This document shows positions 37,752 to 45,745 of a DNA stretch of 64,000 nucleotides, piece after piece. The stretch's first letter is position 1. The number at the start of each line of letters is the position of its first letter. The position numbers were made by a program, and so were the translations under genes. Below the pieces are notes generated by a model. That model searched no databases. It worked only from the letters and a program-made list of their open reading frames with translations, and was not told where the DNA came from. The DNA comes from a virus: positions 62,001-126,000 of IMG/VR virus record IMGVR_UViG_3300029442_000001. The stretch is one strand, 5' to 3'.

Positions 37752-38088
37752 GCTCGTATAGTTCAACATTGTTAATACCCGTAATTATTTCAGGTTCAAC
37801 AGGTTGATCACTTAACAATCTATCTGCATGAGTTTTTAATACTTTAGATAATCTGATAGTTTCTTTTGGAGACAATAAAATTTCATCAAACGCACCATAA
37901 CGACATTGATGTCCAAAAATATATTTGAGTGAAATCCAAAGTCTCTCATATATCGTTCGACTTTTTGTCAGATGAATACTTAAATAAACATATCTATCAT
38001 CAACCAAATCTTCGTTATCATCAAAACTTTGAATAATAAATTGATGTTCAGTACAGCTACAATCACAAACAAATAAATCTCTACTCAT
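37741..38088 (-). CDS. Hypothetical protein, 115 aa
   Basis: MSRDLFVCDCSCTEHQFIIQ; CxC pair near the N-terminus, then beta-rich with YVYLSIHLTKSRTIYERLW. Resembles small phage proteins of unknown role. Overlaps both neighbours. Confidence 0.6.
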   Translation of the reverse strand: MSRDLFVCDCSCTEHQFIIQSFDDNEDLVDDRYVYLSIHLTKSRTIYERLWISLKYIFGHQCRYGAFDEILLSPKETIRLSKVLKTHADRLLSDQPVEPEIITGINNVELYEQNG

Positions 38089-38527
38089 TTTCGTCAGTAT
38101 CCTTTACTTCTTGCCATCCTAAATTTTTGAGATCTTCTCTGATCTCATCTGTAACTGTTCCTTCGCCAACATATTCTGATACATGTGAGGAATTAATATG
38201 ATCATAAGATGTTTTGAACATATCTGCACAATCATCTAGCATATCTGCATCTACTGCCATTCCACTACAATACCAATCAATATATGTTTCATCTGCTGCA
38301 CCAGGAGTTACTCCATTTCTAATTTGTGCAACTATTGATCCAGAATGTCTCCAAGAACATCCCCAGGTTTCACTTTTTAAGATGGATATAACTTCTATTG
38401 CTTGCCAAGTTGTATTGCACAATGCAGCATATAAATTCTGAGCATAAGAATCAGAAACACATTTACCACATATTACCAAACTCGTTAGTAAATCTTTTTC
38501 TAAATCCTTGATTTGATCTACGTCCAT
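38081..38527 (-). CDS. Hypothetical acidic protein, 148 aa
   Basis: MDVDQIKDLEKDLLTSLVIC; helical, with CSWRHSGSIVAQIRNG. The pattern resembles small conserved phage proteins; not recognised. Confidence 0.6.
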   Translation of the reverse strand: MDVDQIKDLEKDLLTSLVICGKCVSDSYAQNLYAALCNTTWQAIEVISILKSETWGCSWRHSGSIVAQIRNGVTPGAADETYIDWYCSGMAVDADMLDDCADMFKTSYDHINSSHVSEYVGEGTVTDEIREDLKNLGWQEVKDTDENE

Positions 38528-39354
38528 AGTTCACTCCGATGATCTATTACTTCTTTAAGCCACTTAGTATCTTCATCAAAATATTGCTTTTCAATCTCGT
38601 TGACAAGTTCGTATAAAGCATGTTGCTCTTCTTTTTCTTCTTGGGTAATCTTACTATTGAATTGCCACATACCATCGCCATATTTTTCTGTCAATCTTTT
38701 CGAAAAAGCAGTAATTCCAGATTTATCATAAGGATCAACACGAGATGGGCGTTCGATAGTCCACCACTTATATGCTGACAATAACCAAATAGCTGATTCA
38801 GCTTGTGGAGTTAGTTTTCCTAACAATGGATCGCTTTCTTCTATTCCACAATCAGTATTATATACTAATCCTATTTCCAAATTTAAGTGATCAATGCCAG
38901 CTTCTGCACAACGCCATTCGCTCCACCGCAATGGCCAAAACTTATGCCAAAATGGATTAGAGTACTTTTTATTATCTTTACCACCACACCATACTTGCAT
39001 ATGAGCCTTTTCAATCTCAATAAAATCAACTAGCTCATTAAATACACCATGAAGTAACTTAGTATCATATTCATGAAATTTACCTTTAGGTAAACCTGTT
39101 TTAAGCATATGCGAAGAAATAAACCTATTTCTTAAATAGTACTTAACTTCATATAATGGATCAATCAAAAGTTCAGCTGGCTTTTCTAAAAGATCAGGCA
39201 ATGTTTCTGTTACCCAATATGCAAATGGTTTATTAACTTTGGCTGCGGCATGATAAGTTTCCCATTCATCCCACGGTAATGCTTCAGGCTTATCAACACA
39301 AAGCTTTTTACGTAACCAAAGAAAAAACTTACTCTCAGAATAATATCTATTCAC
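38518..39354 (-). CDS. Hypothetical protein, 278 aa
   Basis: Tryptophan-rich with HVxxGLPKGKFHEYDTKLLH, FVDFIEIEKAHM-type helix and FWPLRWSEWRCAEAGIDHL. A conserved protein of T4-type phages of unknown role (from memory). Overlaps its neighbours by 8-10 bases. Confidence 0.6.
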   Translation of the reverse strand: MNRYYSESKFFLWLRKKLCVDKPEALPWDEWETYHAAAKVNKPFAYWVTETLPDLLEKPAELLIDPLYEVKYYLRNRFISSHMLKTGLPKGKFHEYDTKLLHGVFNELVDFIEIEKAHMQVWCGGKDNKKYSNPFWHKFWPLRWSEWRCAEAGIDHLNLEIGLVYNTDCGIEESDPLLGKLTPQAESAIWLLSAYKWWTIERPSRVDPYDKSGITAFSKRLTEKYGDGMWQFNSKITQEEKEEQHALYELVNEIEKQYFDEDTKWLKEVIDHRSELWT

Positions 39355-39811
39355 TTGATTTCTCCCACGGAAAATGCGTATTTATTTTATTACAGTCTTT
39401 ATTAATATAGTGAGCACAGAAGTCAATTTCTTTCCATTCACTTCGTTCATTGTTGACAAGAACTGCAAACTTCACATTGTTATGCCAAACATTTTCCCAT
39501 TCTTTACTATTTGGAGAACAAGATGATTTCCAATCTGAAACAATCCAATTGAAAAAGTCACCTCTATTATTTAAATCCAGCATAACTAAAATGTTTGTTC
39601 GCTTTTCATATGCATCTTCTGCAAGCCAACAAACCGAAGCGTCCATTTTAATAACTTCAAGCTCGACATCTAATAGCTCACTCAACATTGTAGCTGGAAT
39701 AACTCCTGTTGGAGACAATCCAACAATGTATTCTGGCATCCACCCACTCAGCGCAATATTAAGCGCCAATCCATGTACATCTTTCTCAACATCTGACCAT
39801 GTATATTTCAT
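39347..39811 (-). CDS. Phosphoribosyltransferase-like protein
   Basis: 154 residues. PEYIVGLSPTGVIPATMLSE (about 26-45) matches the first loop of type I PRTases. The PRPP motif, normally acidic DDxxxTG, is degenerate (NILVMLDLNNRGDFF). It may bind a phosphoribosyl ligand without being a classical PRTase. One base before folE, so it may act in the deazaguanine pathway. Confidence 0.65.
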   Translation of the reverse strand: MKYTWSDVEKDVHGLALNIALSGWMPEYIVGLSPTGVIPATMLSELLDVELEVIKMDASVCWLAEDAYEKRTNILVMLDLNNRGDFFNWIVSDWKSSCSPNSKEWENVWHNNVKFAVLVNNERSEWKEIDFCAHYINKDCNKINTHFPWEKSSE

Positions 39812-40489
39812 TTACGGCATCCTACTTATAATTGACATAAATTCTTGTTTCAAAGAATTATCTTCGCGTTTAAATACGCCTCTCATAACACTTGTTGTCA
39901 TGGCTGAATCATGTTCCTTGACCCCCCGAGCTGTCATACAACCATGTTCAGCTTGAATTAATATTGCAACGCCTTCTGCTTTTGTTTCTGTTTCAATTGC
40001 ATCAGCAATTTGAATAGTCATCTCTTCTTGAATCTGCGGCCTGCTTGCAACCCAATTTACAATTCGATTAAACTTACTTAGCCCAATAACAGTTTTACCA
40101 GGAAAAATGCCAATATAGGCCTTACCAGTAATATTTTGCATATGATGAGCGCAAGTTGATCTAATAGATACAGGCCCTGCAACCATAATTCCTTCATATG
40201 AATTTATATTAGGAAAAGATGTTACTGCTGGCATTGGTTGATATCTACCAGAAAAGATTTCATTAACCATCATCTTTGCAACACGTCTAGCAGTATCTTG
40301 GGTATTATGATCCTTTTCGGTATCAATAACTAAACTCTTCAATACTTCTTCATACTTCTGAGTAACTTCACTAATTAGTAATTCTATTTCATCTTGATTA
40401 ACATATTTACTAATGTTATGATTTGCAAGGTAAGAATCACCGCTTTCAATAATTCTTCGTCTAATTACGTCGCTTATATTATCCATCAT
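39812..40489 (-). CDS. folE: GTP cyclohydrolase I
   Basis: 225 residues. CAHHMQNITGKAYIGIFPG (zinc Cys/His), GLSKFNRIVNWVASRPQIQE and AEHGCMTARGV (second zinc Cys) are FolE signatures. Converts GTP to dihydroneopterin triphosphate, the first step to 7-deazaguanine. Own promoter at 40493-40521. Confidence 0.93.
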   Translation of the reverse strand: MMDNISDVIRRRIIESGDSYLANHNISKYVNQDEIELLISEVTQKYEEVLKSLVIDTEKDHNTQDTARRVAKMMVNEIFSGRYQPMPAVTSFPNINSYEGIMVAGPVSIRSTCAHHMQNITGKAYIGIFPGKTVIGLSKFNRIVNWVASRPQIQEEMTIQIADAIETETKAEGVAILIQAEHGCMTARGVKEHDSAMTTSVMRGVFKREDNSLKQEFMSIISRMP

Positions 40490-40492
40490 ATT

Positions 40493-40521
40493 ATTGTAAC
40501 ATACTCCTTACCTTAAGTCAA
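40493..40521 (-). promoter_or_regulatory. Promoter for folE
   Basis: TTGACT, 17 bases, TACAAT on the minus strand. Confidence 0.6.
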
Positions 40522-40848
40522 ATGAGACTTTCCAGATATTACATCATTAGTGCATGAAACTTGCAATGCTAATACAATTGGAATCATCCAACCACCCATG
40601 CACACAAAATATATCAACATGGCTATCCAATAGCAATTACTAAACCACACATACGGAATCTGTTGAATAGATGAACATGCTGTGCCAAATGATACTATAC
40701 AAATAGGAATATTACATAGCCAAATAAATAAATTTCCGCACCACATAAGTGCAAATGGCATGAAAGCCGCTAATGCTAATACAACTACTGTTAACCCGCA
40801 GTTAACGCTAAACAATATTCTGTTTGCTGTATTCAAAAATTCTTTCAT
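40513..40848 (-). CDS. Membrane protein, 111 aa
   Basis: Three hydrophobic segments (CGLTVVVLALAAFMPFALMW, IWLCNIPICIVSFGTAC, WIAMLIYFVCMGGWMIPIV). Start overlaps the glycosyltransferase stop (ATGA). Unknown. Confidence 0.65.
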   Translation of the reverse strand: MKEFLNTANRILFSVNCGLTVVVLALAAFMPFALMWCGNLFIWLCNIPICIVSFGTACSSIQQIPYVWFSNCYWIAMLIYFVCMGGWMIPIVLALQVSCTNDVISGKSHLT

Positions 40849-41921
40849 TTTAGATTCTCCAATAATTTAAATGCGTGGAAAAACTTTTTATATGACGAAT
40901 TCATATAACTACTAACATATGGTAAAAATGTGTCATAATATACAATACGTTCACGTATCATGCATTTGATAATTTCTCTGTTTTCCATATAAGATTCCCA
41001 GTTTGTTGTCCAATTTGATGGATACAAAAATTTAGGATGATTCTTAAAAATTTCTGTATAGCTCAATCTATTTGGAGCAAAAGGAATTGCTTTAACAATT
41101 GGTCCTTCAGCACAAGTTGTGATACCTAGTGTTTCTTGCAGATTGGCACTAAACAATACTTTCGATTCTCCAAGAATTTTATGATATTCTTTCTTAGACA
41201 ATTGCTTATCTTGACAAATAACAAATTCATATTCTGGTAATTCTTTCGCTAGATCCCTAAAAATTTCTGGCTGTTTTTCTACTGAGACACGATGTGGAAA
41301 TACAACTAAATTTCGTTTTGTAACTCCTTCAATATCATTCGAAATATCACGTTTCAAATTTTCAAAAGGCCAACCAGTCTGGATAATCTTTTTAGTTTTT
41401 AGTACATGCTGTAATGTTGCTCCAGATCCGTACAATAGATTATCCCAAAACATATTAATATGAAATTCTGTTGCAAAATAATTATGATCAATTGCATTAT
41501 ATAAACTTATTTCGAAGTTTGTTAACCAATCTTGTTTACCTAATCTACCCAACCCATCATTTTTATCGTAATTTCCGGCATGCCAAAGTCCATGGATCTT
41601 AACTGGGGTGTTTAAAAGGGAACTCATATACTTTAAACTAATGATTGTTGGATTCCAAGCATCAGTAAATAAGAATTGGTCGCCTTCTTTAATAATTTTA
41701 TCAGAAAATAATTTTGCTATTTTTTTACATTGTTCGGCTTTAAAAGTGTTTGTTCCAGCAAAATCTAAGAACATTCCTGGTGTAGGAATAGTTCCAGTTA
41801 ACAATTCTCCTTTGATTATCATATTCTCAATACCATTTTCTTTTAAAAGTTTAGGAATATGTGTTGCCCACTGACAAGTATAACGTGTTGGTATATTTTC
41901 AAGTTCTACAATATAAAGCAT
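40845..41921 (-). CDS. Glycosyltransferase-like protein, GT-B type
   Basis: 358 residues with two Rossmann-like halves. LVVFPHRVSVEKQPEIFRDL (about 205-224), YEFVICQD, YHKILGESKVLFSANLQETLGI and AEGPIVKAIPFAPNRLSYTE match the donor-binding half of GT4-type glycosyltransferases. Candidate acceptors: modified DNA bases (as in T4) or host polysaccharide; the deazaguanine context makes DNA attractive but unproven. Confidence 0.75.
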   Translation of the reverse strand: MLYIVELENIPTRYTCQWATHIPKLLKENGIENMIIKGELLTGTIPTPGMFLDFAGTNTFKAEQCKKIAKLFSDKIIKEGDQFLFTDAWNPTIISLKYMSSLLNTPVKIHGLWHAGNYDKNDGLGRLGKQDWLTNFEISLYNAIDHNYFATEFHINMFWDNLLYGSGATLQHVLKTKKIIQTGWPFENLKRDISNDIEGVTKRNLVVFPHRVSVEKQPEIFRDLAKELPEYEFVICQDKQLSKKEYHKILGESKVLFSANLQETLGITTCAEGPIVKAIPFAPNRLSYTEIFKNHPKFLYPSNWTTNWESYMENREIIKCMIRERIVYYDTFLPYVSSYMNSSYKKFFHAFKLLENLK

Positions 41922-41926
41922 AATTA

Positions 41927-41955
41927 ATTATAACAAACTCTTATATTAAAGTCAA
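41927..41955 (-). promoter_or_regulatory. Early promoter for the glycosyltransferase gene
   Basis: TTGACT, 17 bases, TATAAT. Confidence 0.7.
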
Positions 41956-41960
41956 ATTTA

Positions 41961-41968
41961 GATAAATA
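41961..41968 (+). promoter_or_regulatory. Late-promoter octamer, plus strand
   Basis: GATAAATA upstream of the hairpin and GIY-YIG gene. Confidence 0.4.
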
Positions 41969-41975
41969 AAAATGC

Positions 41976-42008
41976 GTGATAAGACAGACCATTAATCTGT
42001 CTTATCAC
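41976..42008 (+). other. Strong hairpin before the homing-endonuclease gene
   Basis: GTGATAAGACAGA and TCTGTCTTATCAC (13 perfect pairs) around CCATTAA, ending about 20 bases before the ribosome-binding site AAAGGAGAT. Position and form recall the T4 I-TevI leader, where a hairpin limits early translation; a terminator is the alternative. Confidence 0.6.
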
Positions 42009-42038
42009 TAAACAGTTCAATCTACAAAGGAGATCGAC

Positions 42039-42965
42039 ATGTCTACTCGTATTTATTATACAGTATATAAAACTACAAATTTATTAAATGGAAAATATTA
42101 TATTGGAAAACACAAAACAACCACCCCTAATGATTATTATTTAGGATCCGGTCTTGCATTAAAGAATGCAGTTAAAAAATATGGAAAGGATCAATTTGTT
42201 AAAAAAGTTATATGTATTTGTGAAACAGACGAATATGCTTATCTAATTGAAAGCAAATTAGTTACTAAATTAATAATAAAAGATGAAAATTGTTATAATA
42301 TAGTATGTGGCGGGGGAGGGTTATATAATTCAGAAAAAGCGCACCAAACTAGAATAGAAAAATATAACGGTAAATATTTTTCTGAAGACGGAACAAAATC
42401 AATGAAAAGCTTTACAAGTGCATATACTAAAGCTAATAACCCAATGCATAAATTAATAGTACAGAAAAAATATTACGATTCAATAGCACAAAAGATTGGA
42501 TATTCTGATCATCAAGAATATGTTATGGCAGTGAAACAAGCATTTGAACAATGCAAAACTATAAAAACAACATCTGACTTTACTGGGCACCCACAACAAA
42601 CCATTTTACATTTATTATTAAAACATTTTGGAAAAGACTATATTGATGATATCAGAAAAGAAGGATTTAAAGAAGCTAGGCAAAGACAAACAAACAATTT
42701 TATATTGTCACAATTTTGTAGATCTAAAAAAGATGGAAAACTTAATCATAATGCGTATATTTGGTTAGGAAAATCTCCCGAAAATAATATTTTTATTATA
42801 TTTGGAAAACGTATTCAATTCTGCAGAGATAACAAAGTTAACACTTCGCTGGACCCAACTAAAGACCATTTAAGAAAAGGATGGACTTTTCAAAAAATAT
42901 GCAAAGTGAAAGATTATTCACAACAACTTATCAGTAAATACGAGAATATAACAATTTATGATTAA
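42039..42965 (+). CDS. GIY-YIG homing endonuclease
   Basis: 308 residues. YYTVYKTTNLLNGKYYIGKH (about 6-25) is the GIY-YIG start; KYGKDQFVKKVIC and the glutamate in LIESKLVT complete the domain. The C-terminal part should bind DNA. AAAGGAGATCGAC gives a strong start. Inserted on the opposite strand between two minus-strand genes, as free-standing Seg-type endonucleases are. Confidence 0.88.
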   Translation: MSTRIYYTVYKTTNLLNGKYYIGKHKTTTPNDYYLGSGLALKNAVKKYGKDQFVKKVICICETDEYAYLIESKLVTKLIIKDENCYNIVCGGGGLYNSEKAHQTRIEKYNGKYFSEDGTKSMKSFTSAYTKANNPMHKLIVQKKYYDSIAQKIGYSDHQEYVMAVKQAFEQCKTIKTTSDFTGHPQQTILHLLLKHFGKDYIDDIRKEGFKEARQRQTNNFILSQFCRSKKDGKLNHNAYIWLGKSPENNIFIIFGKRIQFCRDNKVNTSLDPTKDHLRKGWTFQKICKVKDYSQQLISKYENITIYD

Positions 42966-43366
42966 TACCATTTGTAAATAACCTCACACCCATTTTCATC
43001 ATCCTCACTTACGTTAATGTGAACTTCTCGCTGTGGGTATCTTCCAGCTATATTTAAGTATAGCATATCAGCAATCATTTCACAACTACTGTTATTTAGA
43101 TTTAATATTCCTGTGGTATATAATTTTTCACACCACCGTTTAAATTGGATAAATTCGATATCTCTATTGTCATGAAATACTTCAATCTTTACTTTAAAAT
43201 GAAAAATATGTCTGTGCGGATGTTGTAAAAAACTTACGTCATCAAGATTTGGATCAAAACCAGCAGCTGGATAACAATGGATTCCTTCTTTTTGAAAAGT
43301 AATCCAAATGAATTTCTTAGAATTACAAATATTACTTTCTACTTTGATACGTTCATCCATTGTCAT
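42962..43366 (-). CDS. Possible T-fold protein, 134 aa
   Basis: HRHIFHFKVKIEVFHDNRDI, SCEMIADMLYLNIAGRY and REVHINVSEDDENG have the strand-helix-strand order of T-fold enzymes such as QueD/FolE, but no clear catalytic cluster. Could be a pathway-associated T-fold, or unrelated. Its stop overlaps the plus-strand endonuclease end. Confidence 0.5.
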   Translation of the reverse strand: MTMDERIKVESNICNSKKFIWITFQKEGIHCYPAAGFDPNLDDVSFLQHPHRHIFHFKVKIEVFHDNRDIEFIQFKRWCEKLYTTGILNLNNSSCEMIADMLYLNIAGRYPQREVHINVSEDDENGCEVIYKWY

Positions 43367-43872
43367 TAAATTTTAGAGTCTCCCTTGTACATTTCCCAAT
43401 GGGTGAAATTTGAGTATGATTTAAGATCACTTAATTGATGTACCCAAACTCCAGCGTTCGTTGCTCCCCAAGAGGTATCATCTAATTTAATTGTTGTATT
43501 ATAATTGAAATTTTTAATATTTGGCAACTTAACACTTAACATAAGTACAAACTTATCATGTCCAATTATTCCTTGATAAGCAGTGGAAAGTTCAGTTGCA
43601 TATTTAACATCTGAGTCTAGTGTTACCCAAAAATTATTATCAAGAAGTACTTTGATAGTATCAAGCCAGTCTAAAAATGAATTATTTACAGCCATGAAAC
43701 TTTGATTTGCTCCAAGATAAATATGCTTGCACTTGTGCTTTTTTGCAGCATCAATCATCTCTACGCTATCAATTAATCCAGTTACAAATAATGTCTTTTT
43801 TCCTAAACAAATTGTCCGCTCAACTTCTTCACCAATAAAAAATTTTGAAACTTGCCGTTGATCTTTGTCCAT
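43366..43872 (-). CDS. Hypothetical protein, 168 aa
   Basis: TLFVTGLIDSVEMIDAAKKH, KHIYLGANQSF and WVTLDSDVKYATELSTAY suggest a short alpha/beta fold. One base from the T-fold-like gene and behind its own promoter, in the deazaguanine region. Function unknown. Confidence 0.6.
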   Translation of the reverse strand: MDKDQRQVSKFFIGEEVERTICLGKKTLFVTGLIDSVEMIDAAKKHKCKHIYLGANQSFMAVNNSFLDWLDTIKVLLDNNFWVTLDSDVKYATELSTAYQGIIGHDKFVLMLSVKLPNIKNFNYNTTIKLDDTSWGATNAGVWVHQLSDLKSYSNFTHWEMYKGDSKI

Positions 43873-43877
43873 AACTA

Positions 43878-43906
43878 ATTATAACAAATATAGTTATTAA
43901 AGTCAA
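43878..43906 (-). promoter_or_regulatory. Early promoter for the 168-aa gene
   Basis: TTGACT, 17 bases, TATAAT. Confidence 0.7.
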
Positions 43907-43907
43907 A

Positions 43908-44804
43908 TCACTCTGACCAAGTAATATATCCCCTATTGTAATTTGGTTGGCGATTCTTTCCGTCTTCAAATGCTAATTCCCATTCTGTATTACGATCATA
44001 ACTTCTTGTCCAAAAAGCATTAACATTCAATCTACCTGATTCAATATATTTTACTGCTTTGAGCATACAAGAATGAAATTTGCTAGATCTTGGACTTGGA
44101 AAAACAATTGTAGCTGCTTTCCATAATAAATTGCTAAAGTCAGTAGTTACTTGCTTTTGAGATCCCATTACAACTAATGCATTGTCATTAAGAATATCTT
44201 TAGAAAATACATCGTCTCTTCCACTCAAATCAATAACAATATCGTACTTTCCTCTAGGATCTGACAATAATTTATTTCCCCAAAGTTGTTTATTTGACGT
44301 TCCAACTACATCAATCAATCCTCTAATATTGTCAAGAATAGTAGCATGAGCAACCCGTGCTAAAAATCCACTTCCAAGAATTAAAATTCTAGTTGTTAAT
44401 TTATCACGTTTAATAAATTCATGATGGGATTGTAAAATTAAATTTATTCCACATGCAACTGGTTCAATAATATATTTTGGTTCAGCAGCAGGAACTTTAA
44501 CAAAATTATCAACATTAACATTATAAAAATCTGCATATGCTGGCTCGCCTCTTGTAGCAACATAATCGCCAATTTTATACATGGATGGAATATTTACGCC
44601 AACTTCTATAATTTGTCCTAGACCTTCATGTCCTTGCATTGTTAATGGAAGTGTTTTGAATTTTCCAGTCATCATGTCGATATCACTTCTACAGACACCA
44701 GTCATGATGGACTTTACTTTTATCTCATCATATTTAATTTCTGGACAACTCCAATCGGTTTTCTCAAAAAACTTGCCTGATCCATCAGTGTGCAATAATC
44801 TCAT
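43908..44804 (-). CDS. Zinc-type medium-chain dehydrogenase/reductase
   Basis: 298 residues. GVCRSDIDMM (zinc Cys), MQGHEGLGQIIEVG (GHE motif) and RILILGSGFLARVAHATI (NAD(P)-binding) are MDR landmarks. Shorter than usual (about 340). Adjacent to a Gfo/Idh/MocA-like oxidoreductase, an arrangement typical of sugar or cofactor chemistry. Substrate unknown. Confidence 0.8.
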   Translation of the reverse strand: MRLLHTDGSGKFFEKTDWSCPEIKYDEIKVKSIMTGVCRSDIDMMTGKFKTLPLTMQGHEGLGQIIEVGVNIPSMYKIGDYVATRGEPAYADFYNVNVDNFVKVPAAEPKYIIEPVACGINLILQSHHEFIKRDKLTTRILILGSGFLARVAHATILDNIRGLIDVVGTSNKQLWGNKLLSDPRGKYDIVIDLSGRDDVFSKDILNDNALVVMGSQKQVTTDFSNLLWKAATIVFPSPRSSKFHSCMLKAVKYIESGRLNVNAFWTRSYDRNTEWELAFEDGKNRQPNYNRGYITWSE

Positions 44805-45709
44805 TAGTTATCCCCTAACTGTATTTGGTCATGAATCCAAAGATCTTCAATCAGATTATAATTCCAATATCTTTCTATATCTTTCAAACAATAGGTATGA
44901 TTCACCATAGTTAAGTAGGCAGATTCTGGACACAAGCCAAACTCATACTTTATGACTTCGCCATTATCAAAAGTGAATACAATATTTAATTCAGATGGCT
45001 TTAATGTTCTCCAATTTGCAGTAAGTTTTATACTTTTATTAGCCCATGTATAATGTAATACAGCTTCATCATCTACATCATACACTCCATCCTTTTTAAC
45101 TGTACCATAATTTGTATTTGTAACATCAGATAATTGCCAATTTTGTTTAGTTCGTTTATATGATAAATCAGCATTACCAAAATGTGTCTTAGTTAAATTA
45201 GTAAACCAACTCAGTAAGTGAGGCATTAAATCTCTACTAACTCCACCCCACGCCAACGAATTAGTTGTAAACCAAGATCCTGGGTTTGGAACTCTATCTG
45301 TATTACACCAATTAAATTCTACCCTGATTGCATTTGTAAATAAATGTTTGAGTAAATTTTTATCATTAATTACAATGTCTCGAAATTGATTATTCTTTAC
45401 CATTGACCATCTAGTATTTGGAAAGTTAGTCACTAGTGAAGACCATTCTGTAGATGTTTTGAGACCAGGTTTTTCAATAAAAACAACATCAGGTTCATAT
45501 TTTGCTACAGTTTTAGCAATATCACCATGAGTGTAATTTGGTGTACAAATGTTTACAGTATCAAAATGATTAGATTCTAAAGCTTTTTCTAGATCATCAA
45601 AATCAGCTTTAACACATGGATCCACAGTTACAACAGTGTGTCCATATTCTGATAATACTTTTTTGTATAATTGACCAAATCCCATTCCAATAACTAAACA
45701 ATTTAACAT
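44804..45709 (-). CDS. Gfo/Idh/MocA-like oxidoreductase
   Basis: 301 residues. CLVIGMGFGQLYKKVLSEYG (Rossmann loop), VNICTPNYTHGDIAK and VVFIEKPGL are the family's marks; EKPG carries the conserved lysine. Acts on NAD(P)-linked sugar-type substrates. Overlaps the MDR gene by one base, so the two are probably coupled. Confidence 0.8.
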   Translation of the reverse strand: MLNCLVIGMGFGQLYKKVLSEYGHTVVTVDPCVKADFDDLEKALESNHFDTVNICTPNYTHGDIAKTVAKYEPDVVFIEKPGLKTSTEWSSLVTNFPNTRWSMVKNNQFRDIVINDKNLLKHLFTNAIRVEFNWCNTDRVPNPGSWFTTNSLAWGGVSRDLMPHLLSWFTNLTKTHFGNADLSYKRTKQNWQLSDVTNTNYGTVKKDGVYDVDDEAVLHYTWANKSIKLTANWRTLKPSELNIVFTFDNGEVIKYEFGLCPESAYLTMVNHTYCLKDIERYWNYNLIEDLWIHDQIQLGDN

Positions 45710-45745
45710 AGCGGTTGTTCCTTATCCATATTTAATTATAACACA

